Below, one piece after another: positions 51,196-60,037 of a stretch of 64,000 bases of DNA. A model generated the notes under the pieces. That model was given only the letters and a program-made list of their open reading frames with translations, had not been told where the DNA came from and made no database searches. How positions within the stretch are numbered: the stretch's first letter is position 1; each line of letters opens with the position of its first letter. The position numbers and the translations under genes were made by a program. Source of the stretch: VBCG01 sp963712105 (GTDB taxonomy: Bacteria > Pseudomonadota > Gammaproteobacteria > Burkholderiales > Casimicrobiaceae); the NCBI GenBank assembly GCA_963712105.1, contig CAVQGR010000018.1, positions 1 through 64,000 of the forward strand, written 5' to 3'.

Positions 51196-53045
51196 GGCGT
51201 CTGGCCCCGCTTGTCCTTCTCGTACTGCGCGCGCGCGGCGCGCACCTCGATGCGATCCGACACCTCGGGTACGGCCACCTCCCACCAGCAGCCACCTTCC
51301 GCCGTGGTGCGCGCCGGGTCGGTTTCGATGCAGATCACGTAGCTCTTCCGCGCCGCGCGGGCGCGGGTGAGCGCCGCTTCCAGTTCGGCGATGGAAACCA
51401 CGTTCTCGGCCAGTGCGCCCATCGCTGCCGCGTGCGCGGCGAAGTCGACACGCGGCGCGCCTTCGGGGAGTTCGGTGCAATCGTCGAGCAGGTTGTTGTA
51501 CGCCGCGCCGCCGCAAGCCTGCTGCAGCCGGTTGATGCAGCCGTAGCCACGGTTGTCGAGGATCACCACGATCAGTTTGCGATCAAGCATGACCGACGTG
51601 GCTAGCTCGGCGTTGAGCATCAGGTAGCTGCCATCGCCGACCATGACCACGACCTCGCGTTCGGGTCGGGCCATTTTCACGCCCAGCCCGCCGGCGATCT
51701 CGTAGCCCATGCACGAGTAGCCGTATTCCATGTGGTAGCCGCCGGGGACCGCAGTGCGCCAGAGCTTGTGCAGTTCGGCGGGCAGCGTGCCCGCGGCGCA
51801 GACCACGATGTCGTCGCGCGGCGAATCCGCCGCCGAGCGCTGCACGGCGCCGATGACGTCGCCATCGTAGGGAAGCGCGACCTCGCGCACGCCGGTCAGC
51901 CGCGCCACATCGTCGCGCCAGTTCTCGGCCGCGCCGCGTGCACCTGCCTGCCATGAGGCATCGCTCTGCCAGGAAGCCAGTGCTGCGCGCAGCGCGTCGA
52001 GGCCAAGGCGCGCATCGCCGACCAGTTCGACGCCACGCCATTTACGGGCATCGAAAGCGTTGACGTTGAGATTGACCAGCCGCGCCTGCGCGAACAGCGA
52101 ATGCGACCCGGTGGTGAAGTCGGACAGCCGCGTGCCGACGGCAAGTACGACATCGGCGTCGGCAGCCAGCGCGTTGGCCGCGGGCGACCCGGTGACGCCG
52201 ATCGCGCCCAGTTGCAGCGGATGATCCCAGGGCAGCGACCCCTTGCCCGCCTGCGTCTCGGCGACCGGCACGCCGTGGGTTTCCGCAAAGTGGCGCAACG
52301 CATTGCCGGCATCGGCATAGAGCACCCCGCCGCCGGCGACGATCAGCGGCCGCTTCGCCGCCCTGAGCAGTACTGCCGCGCGCGCGAGTTCATCCTCCGA
52401 GGGCGACTGGGCGCGGAACTCGACCAGCGCGGGCGCGAGGAAATCCTCCGCGTAATCCCAGGCCATCGTCTGCACGTCCTGCGGCAGCGCCAGCGTCGCC
52501 GGACCGCAGAGCGCGGCGTCGGTCAACACGCGGATCGCCTGCGGCAGCGACTCCTGCAACTGCGCCGGATGCACGATGCGGTCGAACCAGCGCGACACCG
52601 GGCGCAGGCAATCGTTGGCGGTGATGGTGCCGTCGGTGAAGTCCTCGACCTGCTGCAGCACCGGGTCGGGCGCGCGCGAGACGAACACGTCGCCGGGCAG
52701 CAGCAGCACCGGCAGACGATTGACGTGCGCCAGTGCAGCGGCGGTGACCAGGTTGGTCGCGCCCGGTCCGATGGACGTCGTGCAGGCCATCATCCGGCGG
52801 CGGAAATGCGCCTTGGCATAGGCGATGGCCGCGTGCGCCATGCCCTGTTCGTTATGCGCGCGAAAGGTCGGCAGCGCGGCGCGATTTGCATACAGCGCCT
52901 CGCCGATGCCGGCGACGTTGCCATGGCCGAAAATGGCGAACACGCCGCCGAACAGCGGCGCCTCGCCATCTGGCGTGCGCACGCGCAGCGCCGCCAGGTG
53001 GCGCACCAGCGCCTGTGCCATCGTAAGTCGCACCGTACGACTCAT
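51192..53045 (-). CDS. iolD: 3D-(3,5/4)-trihydroxycyclohexane-1,2-dione hydrolase IolD
   Basis: This 617-residue thiamine-diphosphate enzyme opens the inositol ring, step three, giving 5-deoxyglucuronate. The N-terminal domain has FGHGNVAGIGEAL and RAHNEQGMAHAA, with the cofactor-activating Glu. The C-terminal domain has the ThDP-binding GDGSYLMLNAEL motif and NRGYGCINRLQQ. The true start is the ATG at 53045 (MSRTVRLTMAQALV), overlapping the iolC stop (ATGA); the frame stays open upstream over iolC but that part is not coding. ThDP dependence links it to the thiC locus only loosely. Confidence 0.94.
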   Translation of the reverse strand: MSRTVRLTMAQALVRHLAALRVRTPDGEAPLFGGVFAIFGHGNVAGIGEALYANRAALPTFRAHNEQGMAHAAIAYAKAHFRRRMMACTTSIGPGATNLVTAAALAHVNRLPVLLLPGDVFVSRAPDPVLQQVEDFTDGTITANDCLRPVSRWFDRIVHPAQLQESLPQAIRVLTDAALCGPATLALPQDVQTMAWDYAEDFLAPALVEFRAQSPSEDELARAAVLLRAAKRPLIVAGGGVLYADAGNALRHFAETHGVPVAETQAGKGSLPWDHPLQLGAIGVTGSPAANALAADADVVLAVGTRLSDFTTGSHSLFAQARLVNLNVNAFDARKWRGVELVGDARLGLDALRAALASWQSDASWQAGARGAAENWRDDVARLTGVREVALPYDGDVIGAVQRSAADSPRDDIVVCAAGTLPAELHKLWRTAVPGGYHMEYGYSCMGYEIAGGLGVKMARPEREVVVMVGDGSYLMLNAELATSVMLDRKLIVVILDNRGYGCINRLQQACGGAAYNNLLDDCTELPEGAPRVDFAAHAAAMGALAENVVSIAELEAALTRARAARKSYVICIETDPARTTAEGGCWWEVAVPEVSDRIEVRAARAQYEKDKRGQTP

Positions 53046-54991
53046 TGTCCCGCCGCGCTTGCGCCCGCGCGACTGGCGCGCCACGCATCGATCAGCGTCT
53101 CGTAACTCTTGCGCACGCGGCGCACGAGTTCGGCGTCGTCGATCTCGCCGGCGAGCCAGGCGCGCGACGGCGCCTGGAAAATCGTCCGGCCGATGGCGAA
53201 ACCCCGACAGGTCCGGCTGGCGCGCGCATGGCCAAAGCCCGCGGCCAGCGTCGCCTCGTCCGCCGCGAGTCCTAGGATCACCACACCGCGGCAGTACGGA
53301 TCGCGCTCCTCGATCAGCGCGTCGATCGCCTGCCATTGCGCCGGTGACATGGGTTCGAGCTTCCACCACTCCGGATGAATGCCGAGGTTGTAGATGCGTT
53401 TGACCGCGCGCAACACCGTATCCTCGTCGCGCGGCTGGTGCCTGGGCGCAATGATTTCGAGCAGCAGTTCGTGTCCGCTCGCCTGCGTGGCATCGTAGAG
53501 TGCGCGCATCTGCGCTTCCTGCTCCAGTCGATGCACAATGGCGTCGTCCGGGTGGTAGTAGACCAGGCACTTGACGATGTGCTCGCTCGGCCAGGAGACG
53601 AGCGTAGTGCCAACGCTGCGGCCGCGGTCGAATTGCACGGGATTGGAGCCGGGCAGTTCCACCGGCCGGCCGATCCACCAGCCGCGTCCGGTGGCGGCGT
53701 TGAGCGCATCCTGACCATAGCGGTCGTCGCAGAGGATGCCGACCTCGTGTTCGAGGCCGCGCGATTTCGCCGTCTCCGCGACGGCTGCGACGAACAGGCG
53801 CTTCAGCGCCGGCAGCCGCGACTCGTCTGCGCCCGCAGCCTGCGCCAGGTCGAAGAACGGATTGCGATGATCGAAGGCAAAGGCCAGCACTTCCGGATGC
53901 GGGGTCCGTGGCGCAGTCACGCGATGCAACCGCGTCAGCGTCGCGTCCTGGTCGGGGCGCGGAATGGCGTCGGCGTTGGCGAGAAAGTAGTCGAGTTCGA
54001 CGCGCGTAGGCATTGCCGGCGAACAGCCGTGGCGCGAGACGACCAGCGCGCCGCAGGCATTGGCGTGGCGCGTGCAATATTCGTAATCCTCGCCGCGCAC
54101 CCAGCCCGACAGGAACCCGGCCGAGAAGGCGTCGCCGGCGCCGAGAACGTTCAGCACCTCGACCATGACACCCTTGCCATTGAAGGCGTCGTCGAGCGAG
54201 CCGGGAATTGCGCCGTCGATGACCGCGCAGCCCATCGCGCCGCGCTTCACCACCAGCGTCGCCGCCGTCAGCGCGCGCACGGCCTTCAGCGAGGCCATGA
54301 TGTCGGTGCTGCCGCCGGCAATGTTGAACTCCTCGATGGTGCCGATGGCGAGGTCGATCTTGGGCAGGATCTTCTGCAGGTGGGCGGTGACGCCGTCGGA
54401 AGCAATGAAGCGCGTCTCGCCGTCGCCGCGCCGGGTCAGACCCCACAGCACCGGCCGGTAATCGATGTCGAGCACCGTACGCACGTCGTTCGCACGCGCA
54501 CGATCGAGCGCGCGGTGACTGATACCGTCGATGTATTCGTTTGAGAAATGCGTGCCGGTGATCAGCAGCGCGCGCGCCTGCCGGATGTAGGATTCCTCGA
54601 TGTCGTTGTCGGTGATCGCCATGTCCGCGCAGTTCTCGCGCATGAAGATCAGCGGAAACGTGTCCTTGTCCTTGATGCCCAGCACCACCGCGCCGGTCAG
54701 GCGCGCCGGGTCGACGCTGACATGGCTGACGTCGCAGCCCTCGCGGCGAATCGTCTCGACCAGGAAATGGCCGTTGGCATCGTCGCCGATGCGCGAAATG
54801 AGCCCGGCCTTGAGTCCCAGCCGCGCGCAGCCGAAGGCGGTGTTCGCCGACGAACCGCCCAGGTACTTGGCGAACGAGGTGACATCCTCGAGCCTGGCGC
54901 CGATCTGCTGCGCGTAGAAGTCGACGGCGAAGCGGCCGAGGCAGATGACGTCGAGCCGGCGGCCGGAAATGAATGAGGTGGAGTTGCGCAT
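53042..54991 (-). CDS. iolC: 5-dehydro-2-deoxygluconokinase IolC fused to DUF2090
   Basis: The 649-residue protein has an N-terminal PfkB-type kinase domain (residues 12-335) with KYLGGSSANTAFG and the NVLGAGDAFSAGF motif (Asp287 as base). It phosphorylates 2-deoxy-5-keto-gluconate, step five. The C-terminal half (from about 350, beginning near EVLAFAFDHRNPFFDLA) is a DUF2090 domain. The domain often occurs fused to IolC and may replace the stand-alone IolJ aldolase; that is inference, since no iolJ is in the window. ATG at 54991 is chosen over a TTG four codons upstream. It is the first gene of the iol run, with the IolR-like site 98 bases upstream. Confidence 0.92.
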   Translation of the reverse strand: MRNSTSFISGRRLDVICLGRFAVDFYAQQIGARLEDVTSFAKYLGGSSANTAFGCARLGLKAGLISRIGDDANGHFLVETIRREGCDVSHVSVDPARLTGAVVLGIKDKDTFPLIFMRENCADMAITDNDIEESYIRQARALLITGTHFSNEYIDGISHRALDRARANDVRTVLDIDYRPVLWGLTRRGDGETRFIASDGVTAHLQKILPKIDLAIGTIEEFNIAGGSTDIMASLKAVRALTAATLVVKRGAMGCAVIDGAIPGSLDDAFNGKGVMVEVLNVLGAGDAFSAGFLSGWVRGEDYEYCTRHANACGALVVSRHGCSPAMPTRVELDYFLANADAIPRPDQDATLTRLHRVTAPRTPHPEVLAFAFDHRNPFFDLAQAAGADESRLPALKRLFVAAVAETAKSRGLEHEVGILCDDRYGQDALNAATGRGWWIGRPVELPGSNPVQFDRGRSVGTTLVSWPSEHIVKCLVYYHPDDAIVHRLEQEAQMRALYDATQASGHELLLEIIAPRHQPRDEDTVLRAVKRIYNLGIHPEWWKLEPMSPAQWQAIDALIEERDPYCRGVVILGLAADEATLAAGFGHARASRTCRGFAIGRTIFQAPSRAWLAGEIDDAELVRRVRKSYETLIDAWRASRAGASAAGQ

Positions 54992-55039
54992 CGCGTGGGG
55001 CAAAAAGCTTGCGGGGGAGGTTCCGGATTACCGCAGACA

Positions 55040-55068
55040 ATTTTCTCGCAGCGGCGATTGAAACGCAA
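55040..55068 (-). promoter_or_regulatory. Candidate iol operon promoter
   Basis: On the minus strand TTGCGT (55068-55063) and GAAAAT (55045-55040) are 17 bases apart, about 49 bases before the iolC ATG. The -35 overlaps a short inverted repeat, GAAAC-N4-GTTTC (55060-55073), which could be a second operator. The match to consensus is moderate. Confidence 0.35.
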
Positions 55069-55088
55069 GTTTCGTTTTCGCGCTATTT

Positions 55089-55102
55089 GGAATGTATGTT
55101 CC
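55089..55102. promoter_or_regulatory. IolR-like operator GGAA-N6-TTCC upstream of iolC
   Basis: GGAATGTATGTTCC fits exactly the GGAA-N6-TTCC motif reported for the RpiR-type repressor IolR of Sinorhizobium meliloti. It lies 98 bases before the iolC start and three bases after the stop of the CoA-transferase-family gene. An exact match is expected by chance about once in 65 kb, so one in this 113-base gap is notable. No RpiR gene is in the window. Confidence 0.6.
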
Positions 55103-55104
55103 GT

Positions 55105-56283
55105 TTACGGGCGCTCTGCCTGGCCGGCGTCCGTCGCGTCGATCCAGCCCAGCCCACGCGCGCGCAGCGCCCGCGTTTCGGCCGGTGCAAAGCCCCAATC
55201 CATCAGCGCCTTGCCGCCGCCGGCACCACGCTCCGGCGGCGGCGCGGACACCGTTCCCGGCGTGCGCGAGAACCGCGGCGCCGGCGCCGGCTGGGTCACG
55301 CCGCCCACGTCGACAAAATTCTCCCGCGCGACGTTGTGCGCGTCCTTGCGGGCCCCGTCGAAATCGAGCACCGGCGCGAAGCAGGCATCGGAACCCTCGA
55401 AGGCCGCGCACCAGGCGTCGCGGCTCCTGCTGCGGAACATCTCGGCGAAGCGCGCGCGCAGCACCGGCCAGCCGGCGCGGTCGTGCTGTGCCGGCAGGTC
55501 TTCCCCGGCCAGACCCAGGCGCGTGAGCAGTTCGGCGTAGAACTTCGGTTCCAGCGCGCCGATGGCCACGAAGCGCCCATCCGCGGTCGCGTAGCTGTCG
55601 TACCAGGGCGCGCCGCCATCGAGCAGGTTGGTGCCGCGCGCATCGCTCCAGGTGCCGGCGGCGCGCATGCCCCAGAACATGGTGGTCAGCAGCGATGCGC
55701 CCTCGATCATCGCCGCATCGACGACCTGCCCGCGACCGGACGAGCGCGCTTCGAGCAGCGCGCAGGCCACGCCGAAGCCAAGCAGCATCCCGCCGCCGCC
55801 GAAGTCGCCGACCAGGTTCAGTGGCGGCACCGGTGCTTCGCCCATGCGGCCGATGGCGTGCAGGACGCCGGAGCGCGCGATGTAGTCGATATCGTGGCCG
55901 GCGCGCGGCGCCAGCGGCCCATCCTGTCCCCAGCCGGTCATCCGGCCGATGACCAGGCGCGGATTGCGCGCCAGCAGCACGTCGGGAGCCAGGCCCAGGC
56001 GTTCGAGCACGCCCGGGCGAAAACCCTCGAGAAACGCGTCGGCGCGCTGGGCCAATTCCAGCAAGGCGTCGACACCGCCGGGGGCCTTGAGATCGAGCGT
56101 GACCGAGCGGCGGCCGCGCAGCATGACGTCGGACCAGCGCTCGCGTTCGATCCCCAGCCCAGGGTCGCTGGGCCGGTCGACCAGCAGCACGTCGGCGCCC
56201 ATGTCGGCGAGCAGCATGCCGCAAAACGGCGCCGGGCCGATGGCCTCGAGTTCGAGCACGCGGATGCCGGTCAGCGGTCCCAT
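55105..56283 (-). CDS. CaiB/BaiF family protein, alpha-methylacyl-CoA racemase-like
   Basis: A 392-residue class III CoA-transferase-fold protein. Within that family it is closest to alpha-methylacyl-CoA racemases. GHDIDYIARSGVLHAIGR carries the His, NLVGDFGGGGM the Asp and DAAMIEGASLLTTMFW the Glu of the racemase active site. It would invert the 2-methyl centre of branched acyl-CoA esters, in keeping with the acyl-CoA genes elsewhere in the window. The ATG at 56283 gives the family start MGPLTGIRVLELEAIGPAPF. It is transcribed toward iolC but separated from it by the operator region, so it is probably a separate unit. Confidence 0.86.
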   Translation of the reverse strand: MGPLTGIRVLELEAIGPAPFCGMLLADMGADVLLVDRPSDPGLGIERERWSDVMLRGRRSVTLDLKAPGGVDALLELAQRADAFLEGFRPGVLERLGLAPDVLLARNPRLVIGRMTGWGQDGPLAPRAGHDIDYIARSGVLHAIGRMGEAPVPPLNLVGDFGGGGMLLGFGVACALLEARSSGRGQVVDAAMIEGASLLTTMFWGMRAAGTWSDARGTNLLDGGAPWYDSYATADGRFVAIGALEPKFYAELLTRLGLAGEDLPAQHDRAGWPVLRARFAEMFRSRSRDAWCAAFEGSDACFAPVLDFDGARKDAHNVARENFVDVGGVTQPAPAPRFSRTPGTVSAPPPERGAGGGKALMDWGFAPAETRALRARGLGWIDATDAGQAERP

Positions 56284-56463
56284 GTTGCGATGGTAACGCG
56301 TTGGCCGCGCTGTCCTGCCTCGCCCGCACCAGCCTGGGTCGCGATCGCGACGAACAGCAGAATGCCGCGGGCAACGCGGGCGAGGTCCTGGTCGCCGCCA
56401 AAGCAGGGCGCCGTGCTAAGTTGCACGGCTTTCCCGCATCGCCCCACGCCGCGCGCCGGCCTC

Positions 56464-57438
56464 ATGCATACCCGCCTTTCCGCCAGCGACTTCATGCTCG
56501 TCCTCGCCGTCGTCGCGGTGTGGGGCTTCGCCTTCGTTGCCATGCGCTGGGCGCTGGACACCGTGCCGCCCTTCGCGCTGGCCGGGCTGCGCTTCCTGTT
56601 CGCCGCGGTGCCGGCGGTGTTCTTCATCCGCCGCCCGCCGGTCGGCTGGGGCACGCTCTTCGCCTACGGCCTGTCGATCGGCGCCTTCCAGTTCGGCCTG
56701 CTGTTCCTGGGCATGAAACTGGGCATGCCGGCGGGATTGTCGTCGCTGGTGATCCAGACGCAGGCGTTCTTCACCATCGGCCTCGCCGCGTGGCTGCTGC
56801 ACGACCGCGTGACGCGGCACAGCATGCTCGGCGCGGCGATCGCCGCGGCGGGCATCGGCGTGCTGGCGTGGCAGCAGTTGGGGTCCGGCGTCACCGCGAC
56901 CTTCGCCGGCTTCATGCTGGTGATCGCCGCGGCGCTGTCCTGGTCGGTCGGCAACATCATCGCCAAGCGGGCGGCGGGAGCGGTCCAACGCGCCGCGATC
57001 GAGTCGACCAACGAGACCGCAGGCGCGGGGGGCCACCGCCCCGCCGAACTCGACATGCTCGGCCTGGTCGTGTGGTCGAGCCTCGCCGCGCCGCTGCCGC
57101 TGGCGCTGGCGTCGTGGTCCTTCGAGGGTGGCCCCGCGGCGTGGGACGCGGTCGTCGGCATGACCTGGCAGCCGTGGGCCTGCGTGCTGTTCATGAGCTA
57201 CGGCGCGACGATGTTCGGACTCGCGCGCTGGAACGCGCTGCTGCACCGCTATCCGACGGCGGTGATCGCGCCATTCGCGTTGCTCATCCCCGTATTCGGC
57301 CTCGGCAGCGGTGCGATCTTTCTCGGGGAAGGCCTCGCCCCGCTGCAGTTCGCCGGCGTCGCGCTGGTGCTCGCTGGACTGGCGTGGAACGTCTACGGCA
57401 CCCGGGCCAGAGAATGGCTGCTGCGGTCAATGGACTGA
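56464..57438 (+). CDS. DMT-superfamily transporter (EamA domains), second copy
   Basis: A 324-residue inner-membrane protein with ten hydrophobic segments in two EamA repeats. The VWGFAFVAMRWALDTVPPFALAG opening and LGEGLAPLQFAGVALVLAGL end resemble the EamA/YdcZ amino-acid and metabolite exporters. A loop of about 30 residues between the repeats is polar and Glu/Thr-rich. Substrate unknown. It is divergent from the racemase-like gene. The long open frame upstream in the same phase is antisense to that gene and not part of it. Confidence 0.82.
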   Translation: MHTRLSASDFMLVLAVVAVWGFAFVAMRWALDTVPPFALAGLRFLFAAVPAVFFIRRPPVGWGTLFAYGLSIGAFQFGLLFLGMKLGMPAGLSSLVIQTQAFFTIGLAAWLLHDRVTRHSMLGAAIAAAGIGVLAWQQLGSGVTATFAGFMLVIAAALSWSVGNIIAKRAAGAVQRAAIESTNETAGAGGHRPAELDMLGLVVWSSLAAPLPLALASWSFEGGPAAWDAVVGMTWQPWACVLFMSYGATMFGLARWNALLHRYPTAVIAPFALLIPVFGLGSGAIFLGEGLAPLQFAGVALVLAGLAWNVYGTRAREWLLRSMD

Positions 57439-57544
57439 TTGGTGAGACCTGCCCGCGCCGGCATGAACGCATACCGCGCGGGAAACCCGCAAGCGCTCCT
57501 GGGGCCATTGCGCCACCGCTGCCGGGCGCCTTGTGGCCTGCCTG

Positions 57545-58717
57545 CTAGCGTGCCTGCGCCGCCTGAATGCGGTCGAGCTTGGCCGCGTAAAGATCGTGCT
57601 CGCGACGCGTAGTGCTGTTCCGCATCGCCAGCGCCAGATGCTTGCGCGCGTCCTCGACTTCGCCGAGGTTGGCATGCGCTATGGCCAGCCAGAAGTGAAA
57701 TTCATGATAATCAGGCGACCGGGCGACTTCGCGCGCGAACGCGTCGAGCGCGCCCCGCGCGTCGCCCTCTTCCATTGCCGCGAGTCCCCGGTTGAAAAAC
57801 GCGAACGGCGGATCCGGATCCAGGGCGTCGAGCCGGGCATGAAGGCGCTGCGCATCGTCGCTGCGGCCCATGCGCTCGAATACGGTGGCAAGGTTGGACA
57901 TCGCCTGCGTGTTGGTGGGTTGGCGCTCGAGCACATGGGCCAGAACCGCCGCAGCCTCGGGCATGTCACCGTGGCGCTGGTAGATCGCACCCAGCGTGTT
58001 GTATGCCACCAGGAATTCCGGCGACTGCACGATCGCCTCGCGCGCCCAGCCGTAGGCGTCGTCGAGCCGTCCTCGCGCCAGCGCCTCGACCGCGCGATTG
58101 TTCATGTACATCGCGACGATGACATCCTCGTCGATTGCTTGTGTGCGCACGTTGCGCAGGGCGATCGGAGGCAGGAAGTCGATCATCATCCCCTCGGACT
58201 CCGGCGGCCGCTTGCCGACACGGTAGCCGAAGCCTCCCTCATCGACCTTTTTCTTGCCCAGCACCAGGTTCACGTGACCGATAGCCAGGTAAATGTCACC
58301 GTCGCGCGCCCAGGTGTCATCGACGAATACTTTCCGGTAGTCAACTTCGAGACCGAGCTCCTTGCCAAAAGCGGCGGTCATGATCACCAGCGACAGGCAG
58401 TTGCCCGAACGCGCGGCAAACGCCTGCGCCGCGTTACGGGTGAATTCGGAGTCGTATTCGAGCTTGAGCTCCCCCCTCGTGTAGAGGGCGTCGAGCAGGC
58501 CATGCTGCCGGCCGCGGACGCGGGCGCGAGTGGCAATTTCCGTTTCGACGTAGGCCTTCATCTCGGGCGACAACGCGAAAACATCGGTGGCGCGGATGCG
58601 CTCCGATGGCGGCCCAAACAATTGATCGTGGAAGTGACGCCCATCGGCAACCGGCGGCGTTGTCGCGCAGCCGGCTGACAATAGTGCGAAAAAGAGCGCG
58701 ATCGCCAAATATTTCAT
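57545..58717 (-). CDS. Lipoprotein with transglutaminase-like domain and TPR repeats
   Basis: The 390-residue product has a lipoprotein signal (LLSAGC, Cys17). Residues 90-185 look like a transglutaminase/cysteine-protease-like fold with a plausible triad: Cys107 in SGNCLSL, His148 in IGHVNLVL and Asp180 in MMIDFLPP. From about residue 205 TPR repeats follow (AREAIVQSPEFLVAYNTLGAIYQRHGD and two or three more). The protein would be a membrane-anchored periplasmic enzyme or scaffold. Neither substrate nor partner can be told. ATG at 58717 follows GGAGGCGC. Confidence 0.75.
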   Translation of the reverse strand: MKYLAIALFFALLSAGCATTPPVADGRHFHDQLFGPPSERIRATDVFALSPEMKAYVETEIATRARVRGRQHGLLDALYTRGELKLEYDSEFTRNAAQAFAARSGNCLSLVIMTAAFGKELGLEVDYRKVFVDDTWARDGDIYLAIGHVNLVLGKKKVDEGGFGYRVGKRPPESEGMMIDFLPPIALRNVRTQAIDEDVIVAMYMNNRAVEALARGRLDDAYGWAREAIVQSPEFLVAYNTLGAIYQRHGDMPEAAAVLAHVLERQPTNTQAMSNLATVFERMGRSDDAQRLHARLDALDPDPPFAFFNRGLAAMEEGDARGALDAFAREVARSPDYHEFHFWLAIAHANLGEVEDARKHLALAMRNSTTRREHDLYAAKLDRIQAAQAR

Positions 58718-58953
58718 GGAGCGCCTCCGTTTCCTGCGGGAAGCACGGCGCTCCCGCACCGGGAGCAGGCACCGCAGCGGCACCATTCTAGCGCCGCCGC
58801 GCCCGGATGGACAGGACCAAACTACGGCGGCAGACCCGGCTCTTGCGAAATCGGAGAAAACGATGCCTCTGGGCGGCAACAATCAGGCCCCTGCGCCCCC
58901 GGCTGAAATCCCACGACCGCGCCGCGCGAGGGAAAACCCGTGCCCCCCCCTGC

Positions 58954-59811
58954 TCAATGGAATACGACGGTCTTCTGCCCGTTCAGGAACACGCGATGCT
59001 CGACGTGATAGCGCACCGCCCGCGCCAGCGCCCGGCACTCGACGTCGCGGCCCACCGAAGCGAGTGCGTCCGGATCCATGGTGTGCGACACGCGCGCCAC
59101 TTCCTGTTCGATGATCGGACCTTCGTCGAGTTCGGAGGTCACATAGTGCGCGGTGGCGCCGATGAGCTTGACGCCGCGCGCATGCGCCTGCGTGTAGGGC
59201 TTGGCGCCCTTGAAGCTCGGCAGGAACGAATGGTGGATGTTGATGGCGCGCCCGGTCAGTCGCGCGCATAGCGCATCGGAGAGCACCTGCATGTAGCGCG
59301 CCAGCACCACCAGTTCCGTACCGGTTTCCTCGATCAGCGCGACCAGCCTGGCCTCCTGCGCCGTCTTGGTCGCCGGGGTCACCGGCAGGTGGTGGTAGGC
59401 AATGTCGTAGGACGCGGCCAGCCTGTAGCAGTCGCGGTGGTTGGACACGATCGCCACCGGATCCATCGCCAGCGCGCCGACCTTGTAGCGGTACAGCAGG
59501 TCGTTGAGGCAATGGTCGAACTTCGACACCATCAGCAGCACGCGTGGACGCACTGCGGCGTCGTGCAATTCCCACTGCATCGCAAAGCGCGCGGCGGTCA
59601 ATCCGAAGGTGGTCGCCAGCACCGCCTCGTCGGGTGCGTCGGGCAGACGTTCGAACGACACCCGCATCATGAAGCGATTGGTGTCGACGTCGCCGAACTG
59701 TGCCGACTCGAGAATGTTGCAGCGATGCTCGGCGAGAAAGGTACCGACCGCGCCGACGATGCCGGGCCGGTCGTCGCAGGACAGCGTGAGGATGTGGCGG
59801 GCAGCGGTCAT
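58954..59811 (-). CDS. purU: Formyltetrahydrofolate deformylase PurU
   Basis: A 285-residue enzyme with an N-terminal ACT domain (residues 5-85; LTLSCDDRPGIVGAVGTFL) and a formyl-transferase domain with VSNHRDCY, INIHHSFLPSFKGAKPY and GATAHYVTSELDEGPIIEQE. The His, Asp and Asn of the catalytic centre are recognisable in these motifs. It releases formate from 10-formyltetrahydrofolate, balancing one-carbon pools with purine synthesis. The ACT domain may sense glycine or methionine. Upstream lies a 226-base region shared with the divergent PEP mutase-like gene, in which I recognise no riboswitch. Confidence 0.93.
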   Translation of the reverse strand: MTAARHILTLSCDDRPGIVGAVGTFLAEHRCNILESAQFGDVDTNRFMMRVSFERLPDAPDEAVLATTFGLTAARFAMQWELHDAAVRPRVLLMVSKFDHCLNDLLYRYKVGALAMDPVAIVSNHRDCYRLAASYDIAYHHLPVTPATKTAQEARLVALIEETGTELVVLARYMQVLSDALCARLTGRAINIHHSFLPSFKGAKPYTQAHARGVKLIGATAHYVTSELDEGPIIEQEVARVSHTMDPDALASVGRDVECRALARAVRYHVEHRVFLNGQKTVVFH

Positions 59812-60037
59812 TGCGGCAGGTACCGAAAGTGTTGGCGGGGTGGAGATGCACCGGAGGGATGCGCGGGCCGTGTAGGATTTGATCCTGCAGCCCGCCGATC
59901 GAGCGTCGAATCCCGTCGATTGACGGCGAGTTTCAAGTTGATGAATTTTAACAGAATTTCAGGAGGCGTACGCGGACAGGGCTGCACCGCAGAACTCGCC
60001 CCGAACCTGATCATCGTCGGAACCCGGAGCACTCCCC

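Noticed and set aside
53046..55040. N-terminal extension that would give IolD about 1,280 residues
   Set aside because: The extension is the out-of-frame reading of iolC; IolD starts at 53045 with the usual sequence.
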